The notes under the pieces: generated by a model
The model's input: only the letters and a program-made list of their open reading frames with translations
Told to the model about the DNA's origin: nothing
Database searches by the model: none
Made by a program: the position numbers and the translations under genes
Source: Argyresthia goedartella
Taxonomy: Eukaryota > Arthropoda > Insecta > Lepidoptera > Argyresthiidae
Length of the DNA stretch: 64,000 bases
Direction of reading: 5' to 3'
NCBI GenBank assembly: GCA_949825045.1
Contig: OX463810.1
Span: forward strand, 36,218,201-36,282,200
In this document: positions 22,650-32,786 of the stretch, piece after piece
How the letters are laid out: each line of letters begins with the position of its first letter
How positions within the stretch are numbered: position 1 is the first letter of the stretch

Positions 22650-23164
22650 GATTTTTTTCAATTCAATTCAAATGATTTATTTCAGATACACATAACAACA
22701 ATGAAATTTATGGCGGTAAATAAACACGTATTTGTATATTGTCAAAAGAAATACAGTGACTATAACACTTTATTACCTCTGACAATATCCCTTTTGGTGC
22801 AGGTGCACTCCCATCCAGAATTTCAATCTACTTTAGCAGACAATGCACTGAATAACCCATTGGAACTGTCGAGTAATCTGGTTCTTATGGATACAATTCT
22901 TTTTCGCAAGGTCGTATGGAAGTCGTCTACCCTTGCTTCAGCGAACATAATGAAGGCGCTGCAGTAACGCGGCAGCCTCAACAACATCCTCAGTGTATTT
23001 TTATGTTGGACCTGCAGGACGTTGTAGGCCTTCTGCGTGTATTTGACCCACAGGTTGCTGGTGTAAAAGGTCTGGCAAAAAGCTCTGAATAGAGTCAGTT
23101 TGACAGCCCCTGTATTCTTAGCAAACCTGCGGGCCAGCATATTGCATCGGATTGAAGATTTCAA
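22650..23164 (-). pseudogene. 5'-truncated LINE reverse-transcriptase C-terminus
   Basis: The minus-strand frame 23164-22823 encodes 113 residues typical of the far C-terminus of a lepidopteran non-LTR reverse transcriptase: CNMLARRFAKNTGAVKLTLF, ALYNV-like SNLWVKYTQKAYNVLQVQ and MLLRLPRYCSAFIMFAEARV. Downstream on the minus strand the sequence ends in a 3' tail of TTGAAT repeats (about 22652-22668). It is a short truncated insertion with no catalytic domain. Confidence 0.75.
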
Positions 23165-23269
23165 ATATCACAATATCACATCACTTATTTTGAATTAACA
23201 TTTTAACATGGCTATTTAAAAAAATTATAATTTGTTATCTTTTTTCTTTGGGGTACTTTTTTCGATTTT

Positions 23270-23505
23270 TAGGATATTGTACGTGGTATTGAAAGAATTG
23301 TTGTATGGGAGCCCCTAAAATATTAATTTTATTCTGTTGTTTAGTATTTGTTGTTATAGCGGCAACATAAATCTTCTGGGAAAATTTCATCTGTCCAACT
23401 ATCACGGTTCATGAGATACAGCCTGGTGACAGACGGACGGATGGACAGCGGGGGCTTAGTAATAGGGTCCCGTTTGGCATCATTTGGGTTCGGAACCCTA
23501 AAAAT
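23270..23505 (+). repeat. Interspersed repeat family B, copy 3 (5'-truncated)
   Basis: Holds the right half of family B: TTGTTATAGCGGCAACA, GAGATACAGCCTGGTGACAG and GGTTCGGAACCCTAAAAA. Confidence 0.7.
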
Positions 23506-23546
23506 TACAGTATCACATTTTCCTCAAATATTTTGTATAGTTTAGT

Positions 23547-23903
23547 ATGGTGTCGTTCGTTTTATTTCATTTTAATCTTAAAGGTTTACAATATATACAA
23601 CCAGCCCCAAGCATTGCCAAGTCCAACGTTGATTCCAGCTCAGTCCAAAACAAGGCATGCAGATGGGTGCAAGAATACAATAAAAATGAGATTGCCAAAA
23701 GGGGAAGAGTGATGCAGATAGCATACTGGGTAGCACTGGCAGGCAATAATGTTGTAATGACAAAATACGAAGGTAAACTTCATTATGGCAAAAGTAAACT
23801 AAAGATTTTAAACAGCTATTTGAAGAAAAGAAGAGAAGCTGCGAATGCCTCAAGCCAAAAGAAAATGGCAAAGAAAATGACAGCCCTCAAGAAAGCTACG
23901 TAG
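23547..23903 (+). CDS. Unrecognised lysine-rich ORF, 118 codons
   Basis: I do not recognise this protein. The frame opens with an ATG at 23547. A more compact portion begins around KACRWVQEYNKNEIAKRGRV, continues MQIAYWVALAGNNVVMTKY, and ends in a highly basic tail (KKMAKKMTALKKAT). There is no signal peptide or clear membrane segment. The downstream 400 bp look like a retroelement 3' UTR ending in ATTC repeats (24265-24304), so the ORF may be the C-terminal end of a LINE or other element protein. It could also be the last exon of an unseen gene; a possible acceptor was not identified. Coding status is uncertain. Confidence 0.3.
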   Translation: MVSFVLFHFNLKGLQYIQPAPSIAKSNVDSSSVQNKACRWVQEYNKNEIAKRGRVMQIAYWVALAGNNVVMTKYEGKLHYGKSKLKILNSYLKKRREAANASSQKKMAKKMTALKKAT

Positions 23904-24304
23904 CACATGAGTTGTTAGATTGATTTTCTTTCTTCGGATAGGTCTCGGAGATCGCACACTCGATCGCGATCGCGATTATATTTGTATGTATGTATATAAT
24001 TTGTATGTGTATGTTATGTAGTGTTTATGTATATAATGTTATATAAATTAGGTTTAGTAGTAGTAATAGATATATGTACCTACTTGTATTATTATTTTGT
24101 ATGAATTATTTTGTTGTGCAAATAGGTTTTACTCTCTCAGTCCAATTTCCTTTCCTTTCTGGGTTTACTGGTAAAAATCTCTTTTATAGAGATAATCGCG
24201 CCACTTGTACATATATTTTTATTTATGTTGTTTCTGAATGTTTGTTTTTTGACCAATAAAGTATTCATTCATTCATTCATTCATTCATTCAATCATTCAT
24301 TCAT
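23904..24304 (+). repeat. Probable retroelement 3' UTR with ATTC tail
   Basis: After an AT-rich stretch the sequence reads GACCAATAAAG and then about ten ATTC repeats. A tandem tetranucleotide directly after AATAAA is typical of LINE 3' ends. A potential poly(A) signal AATAAA lies at about 24255. Confidence 0.5.
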
Positions 24305-25158
24305 GAGTCAGCATATGAAAACAATGACACTGGAGACTAGAATGACAGCAAGAACTTGAAGAAAACAACTGCTGCTCTCCAAATGCTCTCCCCTTTCCAC
24401 ATGTTCTGTATAGGCTACAGGCTGAAGAGTCAGTTGATTGGAATCTCCCAATTTTCCATCCCTAAGTACTCTAGTTTATATGCATTATAAAAGCCCGACT
24501 TCGATAGATTGGCAGCCGAGAAGAAGTATAGTTAAATATTGTATGCTTTTGTAAGATTAGAGATCTTAGAAGCGATAAGATCGCAAATCCACCTTAAAAT
24601 TCTATGCCATATGTAAGGCACGTTTATTTGACTCAAAACCAAACGAGGAGCCAAATGATGGCAGCCTTATTTCAGCTTAAATAAACTTAAGATTGAGATT
24701 TTCCGTTTGATGTCGAAATAACCTTCCCCGCCCGCCCTAAGCACAAAGGAAGACTAGGGCGGCACGCGTGGGCGGCCGTGGACTATTGTGAACAAACATT
24801 CACTTCCGACCAACGAGCTTTTGGAATGGAGATGTCATTTGTACTTACTCCTCTACTGAAAAAGGAGATCAAAATAATCATGGGTGCAAACCAAGATTAT
24901 TTTTTCAGCAATATTTTGCATGTGTGCGTAGAAATATAATTCTGTGCATTTGTAGCGACAACAATAAGTTCGCATCCGAAGATGTAGGTATTTCATTGTG
25001 TACAATATGTATAGTCCATGTCAAGTTAGAATAGCAATAGTCATGTAGCCGATGTCGTTAGTTACTAAAAAGGTATATGACAAAATTAAGGTTGAGATCA
25101 CCTTTTTATCTATATTGATATTTCATTATATGTTTATTTGTTGTTATATAGTAATAAT
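24305..25158. other. No gene recognised
   Basis: Mixed sequence with no open frame of interest. A short GC-rich patch at 24725-24780 was noted without assignment. Confidence 0.4.
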
Positions 25159-25310
25159 ATGACGACCTCTATGGCGCAGCGGCTGTGGCTCTGCTTACCA
25201 TGCGAGAGGTCCCGGGTTCGTCCCCGGCTGGGGGTAAAAAAAACCCCCCGGTCTTGGATGTCTAGTGTGGGGCTAGAAGCAATGCATGTGCCTGTATGTA
25301 AATGCTTACG
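25159..25310 (+). mobile_element. tRNA-derived SINE, family 1, copy 3 (shortened tail)
   Basis: The head has TATGGCGCAGCGGCTGTGGC (A-box region) and GGGTTCGTCCCC (B-box region, one base shorter than consensus). The linker joins directly to CTAGTGTGGGGCTAGAAGCA, so about 40 bp of the tail are deleted. Confidence 0.7.
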
Positions 25311-25617
25311 TTATATTTATGTTATTCATCACAATCAAAATCAAATGAACCTATGTTTTCATCGCTAGAAACACTGACGAAATCTTCGTCATTTTTTTCT
25401 CAGAATTCTATGATACAATCTTCAATGTCTCTTTCTAATCTTATTCCCTTCAAGTATAAATTATCCAGTTTCTAAACATGTTTTTCGAAACTTTTCAATG
25501 TCATAATTTTTCAGTACTTTTCTGGCCAGTTAGAATAGACCCTTCTAGGGTTTTAGTTCGAAAAATATTTGCTTCCAGTCTTTACTATTCTCTATATTTT
25601 ATAGTCTCAGTACTTTT

Positions 25618-25670
25618 TAAGGTTCCGTACAGGAAGGGTGCCAAACGGGACCTTTTTACTAAATCTACGT
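25618..25670 (-). repeat. Family B end fragment
   Basis: AGGTTCCGTACAGGAAGGGT and CAAACGGGACC match the right end of family B, inverted. Confidence 0.5.
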
Positions 25671-25806
25671 TGGCAGTGGCGCAATGGGCAATGCTAAAAA
25701 AACGTAACAATTTTTATTTCATTTTATGAAGTTTTAGGCTATTTTAACTTCTCAAAAACGGAGGGAAGTTGGGACGGTTCGCGATCTCGAACCCTATGCC
25801 ATGGTA

Positions 25807-27029
25807 TACTCTATTTCATATACCATGGCCCGATGCACTTGAAGCTTAACAATAGGGCTCATAATGTTTGCCTTTTGTTATCTAATTAGGAGCACTTCAA
25901 AATGGCACGCGTCGGTCCAACCTGCATGCAACTAAAGCGTGACTAAAACATTTTGGTATATAAAAAAATTGTGTCAATAAAATAATAACAATCAGCTTTA
26001 AGACTAACTTAATTTAATTACTTTAAAAACATGTACATTAATTATATAAAATATTTAACAATTTTAAATATTTAAAGGCAAAAATTAATTATATACATTT
26101 ATTCGCTTTCTGATGTATGTTCTTCCGAACATGAGGTTTCGCAGGTGTTTATGATGACCGGATACACAGGGTGGGATAAAAACTCGTTCTCCACTTTGAT
26201 AACATGCTCACAAGCATTTTTCCAAAGCGTAGGATTCGTCATGTCTACTATAGTTCTTAAATTTAGACCTCTTCAATCGTATTTCGGTAATAAATTCTTC
26301 TCTTAATTTTTTAAGCCGTGATGTTTCCATAATGATTCTCCTTTCGTTTAACTTTCCATATTTAAAACCAAGTTTTCGTAAAAGTCTCCATAGTGTAGTT
26401 TCTGAATAAGGAAATCCCACTTCGCTTGCTAGTAATGATCGATGAATCTCGGTGAGCGTTGGAACTTCATTTTTTCTATAAAAGTCGTACACAGTTCTTT
26501 TCACAACCTCTTCTGTAAAATTGTCAATTTTTTTAAAAGAAGCTTTTACTCGTTTTCGCGGTAGGTATCTTGGTCCTGATGAGAGTGAAGAGACAATCCT
26601 TTTAACTGTCCTTTCCGGAACACTGGTGAATATAGACGTTTCTTTAATTAAATTTTTTTTACCCATTCGATTTAACAAAGTTTTATAAACACTTATCACC
26701 ACATCTTGGGCGTCCTTGCTTAAAAATCTTCTCTTACGTTGCTGCAAACTAACGTCACCACTGGACGGGTTACTTGTGGGTGTTTCCCAAGGTCGAAACA
26801 TAATTATTTGCTGCAGGTATACGTGTAATCACAAATGTGGTCAGATGACAACTAACATGAAATATTGTTTATGTTGATTACTAGGTTAAACGATCAAGAT
26901 CATTAGGTTGCATGTAAAATACCACGCCGCAAAAGGGTCTGGCCAGGTATCTTTTGTTATCACTAATCCTATTGTTAACGCCTAATGACCGTCTCAAGTG
27001 CATCGGGCCATGGTACATGAAATGGAGTA
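25807..27029 (-). mobile_element. Mariner/Tc1-like element, TIR-bounded, non-autonomous
   Basis: Both ends carry inverted repeats of about 36 bp that start TACTCYATTTCATRTACCAT and continue GGCCCGATGCACTTGA. Each end abuts a TA dinucleotide (25805-25806 and 27030-27031), the target duplication of Tc1/mariner elements. Similarity extends further inward (TTAACAATAGG, then a diverged stretch), with a small deletion in the left copy. The element is 1,223 bp and encodes the broken transposase on the minus strand. It could be mobilised only by a transposase supplied from elsewhere; that is inference. Confidence 0.85.
26100..26801 (-). pseudogene. Mariner-like transposase lacking its DDE catalytic core
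   Basis: The minus-strand ORF from 26801 to 26208 gives 197 residues. The N-terminal two thirds are a DNA-binding helix-turn-helix region as in insect Tc1/mariner relatives (SVPERTVKRIVSSL, then GFPYSETTLWRLLRKLGFKY and RLKKLREEFITEIR). At the point where the catalytic domain with its three acidic residues should begin, the frame jumps near 26245. The minus strand then continues, in another frame, with a C-terminal tail (MTNPTLWKNACEHVIKVE through SCSEEHTSESE and a stop near 26100). The intervening core of roughly 150 residues is absent. An intact version would carry out cut-and-paste transposition; this one cannot. Confidence 0.8.
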
Positions 27030-27355
27030 TAATAAAATTTAAAAAATATAACGGAAAAGTGGCGCTAGCTAACGCCGGTGGTATAATTATAAGTGAGGGT
27101 TTAAGAAACTATTTTGTATATTTCATGTAAGTTTTATTTATTTCTTTTAATATTTTTTTAAATAACACTCCTCGTCACGTCACTTGGTCACCGTTTTGGA
27201 ACGGTTGTACTTTGTTTCCGATTATAAAACTAAAAAACTATTGTATCAGTTTTTTTATACCTTCAGACTGACATCCGCGTTATCGACAGAAAAACGGTAT
27301 ACTTTACAGTTTTACAGACCATCCAAATTAACGGCGAAGGGAAATCGAAATAATA
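27030..27355. other. No gene recognised
   Basis: AT-rich flank of the mariner element. No feature. Confidence 0.4.
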
Positions 27356-27357
27356 AT

Positions 27358-27790
27358 AAAAAACGGTCAAGTGCGAGTCAGACTGACAAATTAAGGGTTC
27401 CGTACCATTGTACAAGAGTTGATAAAACCAAAACAAAAAGAAAAAATATATGTGTTCTCTGGGATTCGAACCTGGGACTTCAAGATTACGAAACCGATAC
27501 AAAACCGACTGAGCCATCTCAAATTTGTTAAGAGAGCGAAATTTATGGTGATATTGAATTATGATGTTATGATTTCGCATGGGCGGGGATTTAAAAAACA
27601 GTCGCTTGTAAAGGGGACCCCTTTTAATTTTAAAAAATCCGTGTAGTTCATTATTAGTTGCCGTTGTGGCGACAGAAATGCAGATTCTGTGATAATTTCA
27701 GCTCTCTCTATTTCGATTGATCCGATAGATCCCGGTGACGCACGGACGGACGGACTAGTAATAGGGTCCATTTTGGCACCCTTCTTAGGA
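27358..27790 (-). repeat. Composite SINE-like repeat with tRNA-like segment
   Basis: The outer parts match family B (CGGTCAAGTGCGAGTC near 27365; GACGGACGGACTAGTAATAG near 27745). Inside, at 27460-27520 on the minus strand, is a tRNA-like piece with ATGGCTCAGTCGG (A box) and GGTTCGAATCC (B box). It is not a plausible tRNA gene, because no closed acceptor stem is seen and it lies inside a repeat. Confidence 0.55.
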
Positions 27791-28033
27791 CAAATAAAGC
27801 ACATTATGTTTTGTACGGATATTTCAGAAATCCTGTAATATTTTTTGATGATAATAACGGAATTTATTGAGAAACACAAATATCTCGAAATGGTTTTTTC
27901 AGCTTGGTACCTTTGTTTTATTTACATCGTTCATTGGTTTGACGTCGGATACGCAATCTCTAGGGACCAGATGTCGTAACCAAGTTCGGACATGTTTATG
28001 TGTTTTTGTTATATTATTTTTAAGTCCGTATTC

Positions 28034-28078
28034 TTTTACGATTTACGGAACCCTTCGTGTGCGAGTCTGACCGATTTT
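28034..28078 (-). repeat. Family B end fragment
   Basis: ACGGAACCCTTCGTGTGCGA followed by GTCTGACCGATTTTTTA matches the left end of family B, inverted. Confidence 0.5.
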
Positions 28079-28079
28079 T

Positions 28080-28700
28080 TATTCATTTTTTGCTCAGTGA
28101 CGTGTGGGTCGTTAAAGGACTATGCGAATACGAGTGATGCTTTAAAATGTTTAACGTACCCTGAAATTATTATCTAGAGAGGATTTGAGCAAATTAAAAA
28201 ATATGATGTTTTATTTATCATTTCGTAATAATTATTGCACATGAAATAATAAACTACAATCCAATAGAAAGGGAAGCTCAACTTAAATAATTTACAAAGG
28301 CAAGCTTACTTCTTTTAAAAGATTTCTACCAGCAAACCCAGGACGGAAAGAATAAAGTTTAACTATTTAAATTTCATATATCAGTGCCAATGGGCTAGCC
28401 TCCTGTTATGAAAAATGGAGTACTGCATAACGCTAGAAAACTCTTAATTACAATACGATGGCAAACAGCTGAATCTAGCTAAGATTTAGCTTCTCGAATG
28501 GTTATCATTCGACAAACTTTCTGACAATAAAAACTAGCGAAAAACTTATCAGACAACTATAATACCTCCGTTCCTAAAATTAACATAACTCGATCTTTGC
28601 ATATAACAATTGTGAACATATTGTACTGTTAATCACAACTTTGCTTCTGCCACCTTATTTGGGAATTGCTATGTTCATTATGTCACAGCCATTCGATTCA
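28080..28700. other. Non-coding, SINE-tail fragment
   Basis: At 28385-28440 the sequence GGGCTAGCCTCCTGTTATGA with ATGGAGTACTG resembles the SINE-tail fragment at 33905. No gene was recognised. Confidence 0.4.
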
Positions 28701-28705
28701 TTTGG

Positions 28706-28850
28706 CACTTAATCAACAGCCTAGACCGTCATTTAGTAAAATGACGACGTTTAAACAAATACCTAGCCTTTGGATTAAAATGAATCAACGTCAAAAATGT
28801 TTAACAAACTGCCTAACCGAAAGTCAGCCTTTTGACTAAATGATGAGTTG
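28706..28850 (+). repeat. Diverged arm of the long-TIR MITE seen at 57921
   Basis: Matches 57958-58075 in order: CCTAGACCGTCATTTA, GACGACGTTTAAAC, ATGTTTAACAAACTG and CCGAAAGTCAGCC. Only one arm is present. Confidence 0.5.
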
Positions 28851-28859
28851 GTTGCTATG

Positions 28860-29798
28860 GTTGGTCACTTTCTGTCCAAATTCTTAATTTAGATCCAATG
28901 GTGAAAGATGAAACCCGTCTCGTGTATTTGCCTAGTTACTTCTAGCCAACTTGTTAACCCTAAGTTGCTAAGTTTATCATTTTGATAACTCGATAACCTA
29001 GAGATAAACTAGAGTACTTATACATTTTCATAAATATTTACTTAGGACCACCCACAGCATTAAATACTGTGGTGTGGCACGAGTGGGTATGGGTAGCGTA
29101 TGATAATCAAAATTCAGCGAGTATTTTTTACGTGCACCCGGGGTTGTGTTTATTTAGGCTGCGAGCATTAGCCCTAACAGCGGACCCTTTGTATGATCGT
29201 CAATTTTCCCACAAAAGGCTCAAAACAGGTATTGTCCGCGGCGGCGCGAGATAATGTTCGTTTTTATCTTAGCTGGATGTTGCGGGCCATGCCGGCTTTG
29301 TTTCATCGGAGCCGGGGCGTTGAATATCGGATGCTGGTCGCGTCCGCTCCGATAATGAGCCACCAAATAAACCCTGAGTGCCCCCCTCACCTCTCCCAAG
29401 ATCCACATTCAATCCTTACCAATTTATCTGGGCGCCACGTTTATTTGAGCCCTTTCATCGCCTTTATATCCATTTATACGGCCCCTTCTTTTGATTCGGG
29501 GAACGCAGACTTTATCAGGCTTCAGAGGGTTGTCGGTTTACGGGAACGTCAGTTGTTACGGCGGGAGAACCGCAAATGTTGCTTGATGGAATTTGTCATC
29601 GGTCCTTTATTCGTGTGTGTCTTTATTTCATTTTTTTTTTCGTTTTGGAAACGCTTTATGAATCAGCGGGGATTCGAAACAGCATAACAAAGTTGGAGGG
29701 TAAAAAGCAGAACTGCGACCGTCCCACTTTTCTTCTTTGGTTCTTTTACTGAAGTTTGTGCGAAAAACATTAAAATCGCGGATTTCATAATGTATTGG
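28860..29798. other. No gene assigned; locally GC-rich with a 164-codon ORF
   Basis: A plus-strand open frame of 164 codons (29193-29687) crosses a GC-richer segment, with a hydrophobic Phe-rich run near its end (CVFISFFFSFW). It has no family resemblance known to me, a start inside ordinary sequence and overlapping reverse-strand ORFs. I treat it as probably non-coding, perhaps UTR or regulatory sequence. Confidence 0.3.
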
Positions 29799-30070
29799 TG
29801 TGAGATTCAACTGAGCGACTGAGGTGGAGATGGGCGGGACACTTGGCTAGACGGGATGACGGACGGTGGACCGAAGCAGTCACAGAGTGGTGGCCAAAGA
29901 GGAGCGACAAGGCGAGTGGGCAGACCACCTGCCCGATGGTCCGACTATATACTAAAGTCGACAGGATCTCAATGGATGCGGATGGCACAGGACCGCAGGG
30001 GTTGGCGCTATAGAGAAGAGGCCTGTGCCCAGCAGTGGGTTGAGCATGATGATGATGATGTGAGATTCAA
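29799..30070 (+). mobile_element. RTE-type LINE, 5'-truncated insertion with 12-bp target duplication
   Basis: TGTGAGATTCAA occurs at 29799-29810 and again at 30059-30070. The 248 bp between them encode the extreme C-terminus of an RTE-type reverse-transcriptase protein (LRWRWAGHLARRDDGRWTEA at the start; in a shifted frame GRPPARWSDYI and RRGWRYREEACAQQWVEHD). It ends in GAT repeats, the usual RTE tail. One frameshift lies near 29880. The exact duplication and tail show a clean target-primed insertion. Confidence 0.9.
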
Positions 30071-32520
30071 GCCGACAGAAGTAGCTGCAACCCTTACAAT
30101 AACTACAACGTGCACAGCCGTCGCAACTTGGCTGAAGAGTGGAAATTCATCCAAAACTCCACAGATTTTTAATGACGACAGCTTCTCAAAATACATTATT
30201 TAGGCCCAGGCAAAAGTTTGAGTTTTAGACAGTAATTCCCAAACTGAACAAAATCGCAACAACTGCGACATCCCAACTGATTTAATTCCACGACAGGCTG
30301 TCGTTGGGCTGTCATACAGCCATTTGTGGCTGTCAGTAGACAATGGCAATGCTAATTAGACATCATTTAGTAGTCACGGACAATCACGTAACACACGCGT
30401 TGTATAGAGGCGGTGCCGAGGCTCCCGGGGCGGGGGAAGGGTGTATCGATCTGTGGGTCGGGGGGGGGGGGGGGTTGGACCCGAGCCAGCGGCCGATGAC
30501 CAGATCATGTATAGAAGATATTGTGCGTCTCTACTCTGAATGGTTACGGATACTGTTCTCGCCCATTGTGCTATATCTTTGTAGCATGCCTTGAGATTTT
30601 GCTTTAAGAGATTCTGATTTCGAATCCCAGCAAATAGTAAAACGGGCATCTCCGGCGGTGGCAGATTCTATTAAATTCATATATTGTAGAAGCTTAATCT
30701 GAAGTAGTTTATTCACAAAATTATAATGAGTTGCGCACTCTGATAACATTATCGATTATTGAGCACGAAATTCGATTCCCATTAGCATAGTCATTATAAT
30801 GATGTAAATAAACATCCGCCATAATGCTATATACAGCGTGTCCGGTAGATCGATGTGCAAAGACTTAAACCGAAGCTAGTACAGACCATTCAGAACCATT
30901 TGAGCCGAACATACATACGGCGAAGTGTTACCGTTAAATTTTTATTGATGATTTAGTGTTTTTGAAGAAAAAATCCAGATTTTCACATTTAAGTGAAATT
31001 GCGCAACTAAACAATAATTGGATTATTTTACAATTGATTCTAATAAATCACTTATAAGCATTCTAATAAATCTTGATTTGTGCATCTGCTACGTCAGACT
31101 TGGTTTTTACAGACCATTTAAGAGCACGGAAAATTTCAATCATCAATAGATTAAGTTGCAGTGCGGTGAATCCCGCGATGGACTATTTTGTGTGGGGCTG
31201 AGCTAGTCTATTCCAATGTAGCCATCAAAACAAAAGAACTAGCTACTAACTAACGCTAACCTCTTTCTTTTAGGTTAATTTTGTCAGAGTCAAATGTATT
31301 TGGAAGAGCACTTTTCGGTCAGCGGATTCACCTTTCACCTTAATGTACACTATCCTCCTCCAGTCCTTGTGCTAGACATTCGGAATCATTCGAATCGAGT
31401 TCGCTAACCCACAACCAGGATCATTTTAAACGAACTGACATTTTATTGCTCGATTTGTCAATTTGAAATCGATTTGCTACTGAAGCGTCCAATGTCCCGA
31501 AAGTGCAAAAATGGCCGTCGCCGAACGTGTTTGGGAAGGCGCGGGTAATCAATGAAAATTGAGCGAAATTTTCATGCAAGGTCTACTCATTTTCTTTGTC
31601 AATAGAAGTAGCATTCAAAGCACGTTTTTGTGTCCATTAATAGTAACGTTATTTAAAAATATGAATGTCAAAGTCAGTGATTTGTTATTGTGAGATTTTG
31701 TGAGCGAGTTTCCGCGCAAGAAGTAATTGTGTTTGAAGTGAGTTTTACTACTTAAGTCTAGGATAATTGCATATCAAATTGATCGCAACGGTATTTACTG
31801 CAAGATTCAAGTATAATTTTCTCAGTTTTCAAGAAATATCTTTCCTGGAAACGGAGAGTAAAAAAATCGAGGAAAATTCTGGAATCACAATTTTTTAATC
31901 CTTCTTGGTGCTTTGTTTGTTCTTTGATTTTTTCTATGCTTCATTAGAAGCTTTATAGATAATTTCAAAATACGCGAACCTTCGGAAATTTATTATTTCC
32001 GAAGGTTATTTTTAGGTTATTTTTCAAATTATATTTTTTATCGCCATTTTGAACATTCGGGATCGTGGGGATCTAGGAGTATTAGGGCGGGGAAACGACG
32101 GTTTTGGTGTTTTACTTCTATCTCTTGCTACAGCACTCGCAATATTGGGCACTCGGCACTCGGCGCGCGCGCGGTCGAACTAACACGAAGACTATCCGAA
32201 ACTCCAACGAGACTTTATAAAAGCCCAAATTTTTATTCTTCTTGGCGCTTTGTTTATCAAACAGGTAATAAACTAATTGCAATACGAATTCTGCATTTCT
32301 TTAACTTTTCTAAAAATGCATTTTATTTGTACTATCATGAGTACATGGCCAGCAAAAAAGTTGTATATCAAGTAGGCCGCCGCCAAAATTCGCGTGCGAA
32401 AAAACCTGTACGCCTGAGTGTATATGTTACCGGCAATCTGTATAATCCGGTATTATATATAATTCGTAGGCAATATATATAATGCCAACAACGTGCAGGT
32501 AATTTATTTTATACTTATAC
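30071..32520. other. Non-coding stretch with poly-G and a hairpin
   Basis: A poly-G run occurs at about 30460-30473. A perfect hairpin with 13-bp arms lies at 31977-32007. A reverse-strand B-box-like ATTTCGAATCCCAG occurs near 30617. Otherwise no gene or repeat boundary was recognised in this 2.4 kb. Confidence 0.4.
31977..32007. repeat. Perfect 13-bp hairpin
   Basis: AACCTTCGGAAAT (31977-31989) is followed after five bases by its exact complement at 31995-32007. The right side continues into T-rich sequence. Function unknown. Confidence 0.7.
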
Positions 32521-32664
32521 GGCCTTACTAATAAAAGAAGTTATTCACTGTGTAACTCATTCAGTGTTTTGTCTTGCTTTGACATTTGACATTTACTCGA
32601 CGTATGAAAAGGACAAAACACTGTATAAGTTAAACAGTGAATAAATTTTATTATTAGTAAGGCC
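32521..32664. mobile_element. 144-bp palindromic MITE (GGCCTTACTAATAA ends)
   Basis: The ends are GGCCTTACTAATAA and its inverted complement. Internal pairs such as TTATTCACTGT / ACAGTGAATAA and CAGTGTTTTGTC / GACAAAACACTG extend the arms to about 53 bp each. No target duplication could be fixed. Confidence 0.75.
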
Positions 32665-32689
32665 GATAGTGCGCAGGTAATGTATGTAA

Positions 32690-32740
32690 AAGCGTAAAAC
32701 ACTGCGGTAGCTTAGGTGAAGGAGGTGAGCGAAGCGAATA
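32690..32740 (-). repeat. Fragment of the MITE core module
   Basis: AAAACACTGCGGTAGCTTAG with GTGAGCGAAGCGAA matches the inner modules at 58110-58170 and, inverted, 9015-9085. Confidence 0.5.
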
Positions 32741-32786
32741 GGAAACCGACTACCATTTCAAACGTCATGAGAATGTTTTGTTGCTC

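Noticed and set aside
27460..27520. Functional tRNA gene on the minus strand
   Set aside because: The tRNA-like piece is embedded in a family-B-related repeat and lacks a paired acceptor stem.
29193..29687. 164-codon protein-coding gene
   Set aside because: No recognised domain, overlapping reverse-strand ORFs, no start or splice context; kept only as an unusual composition block.
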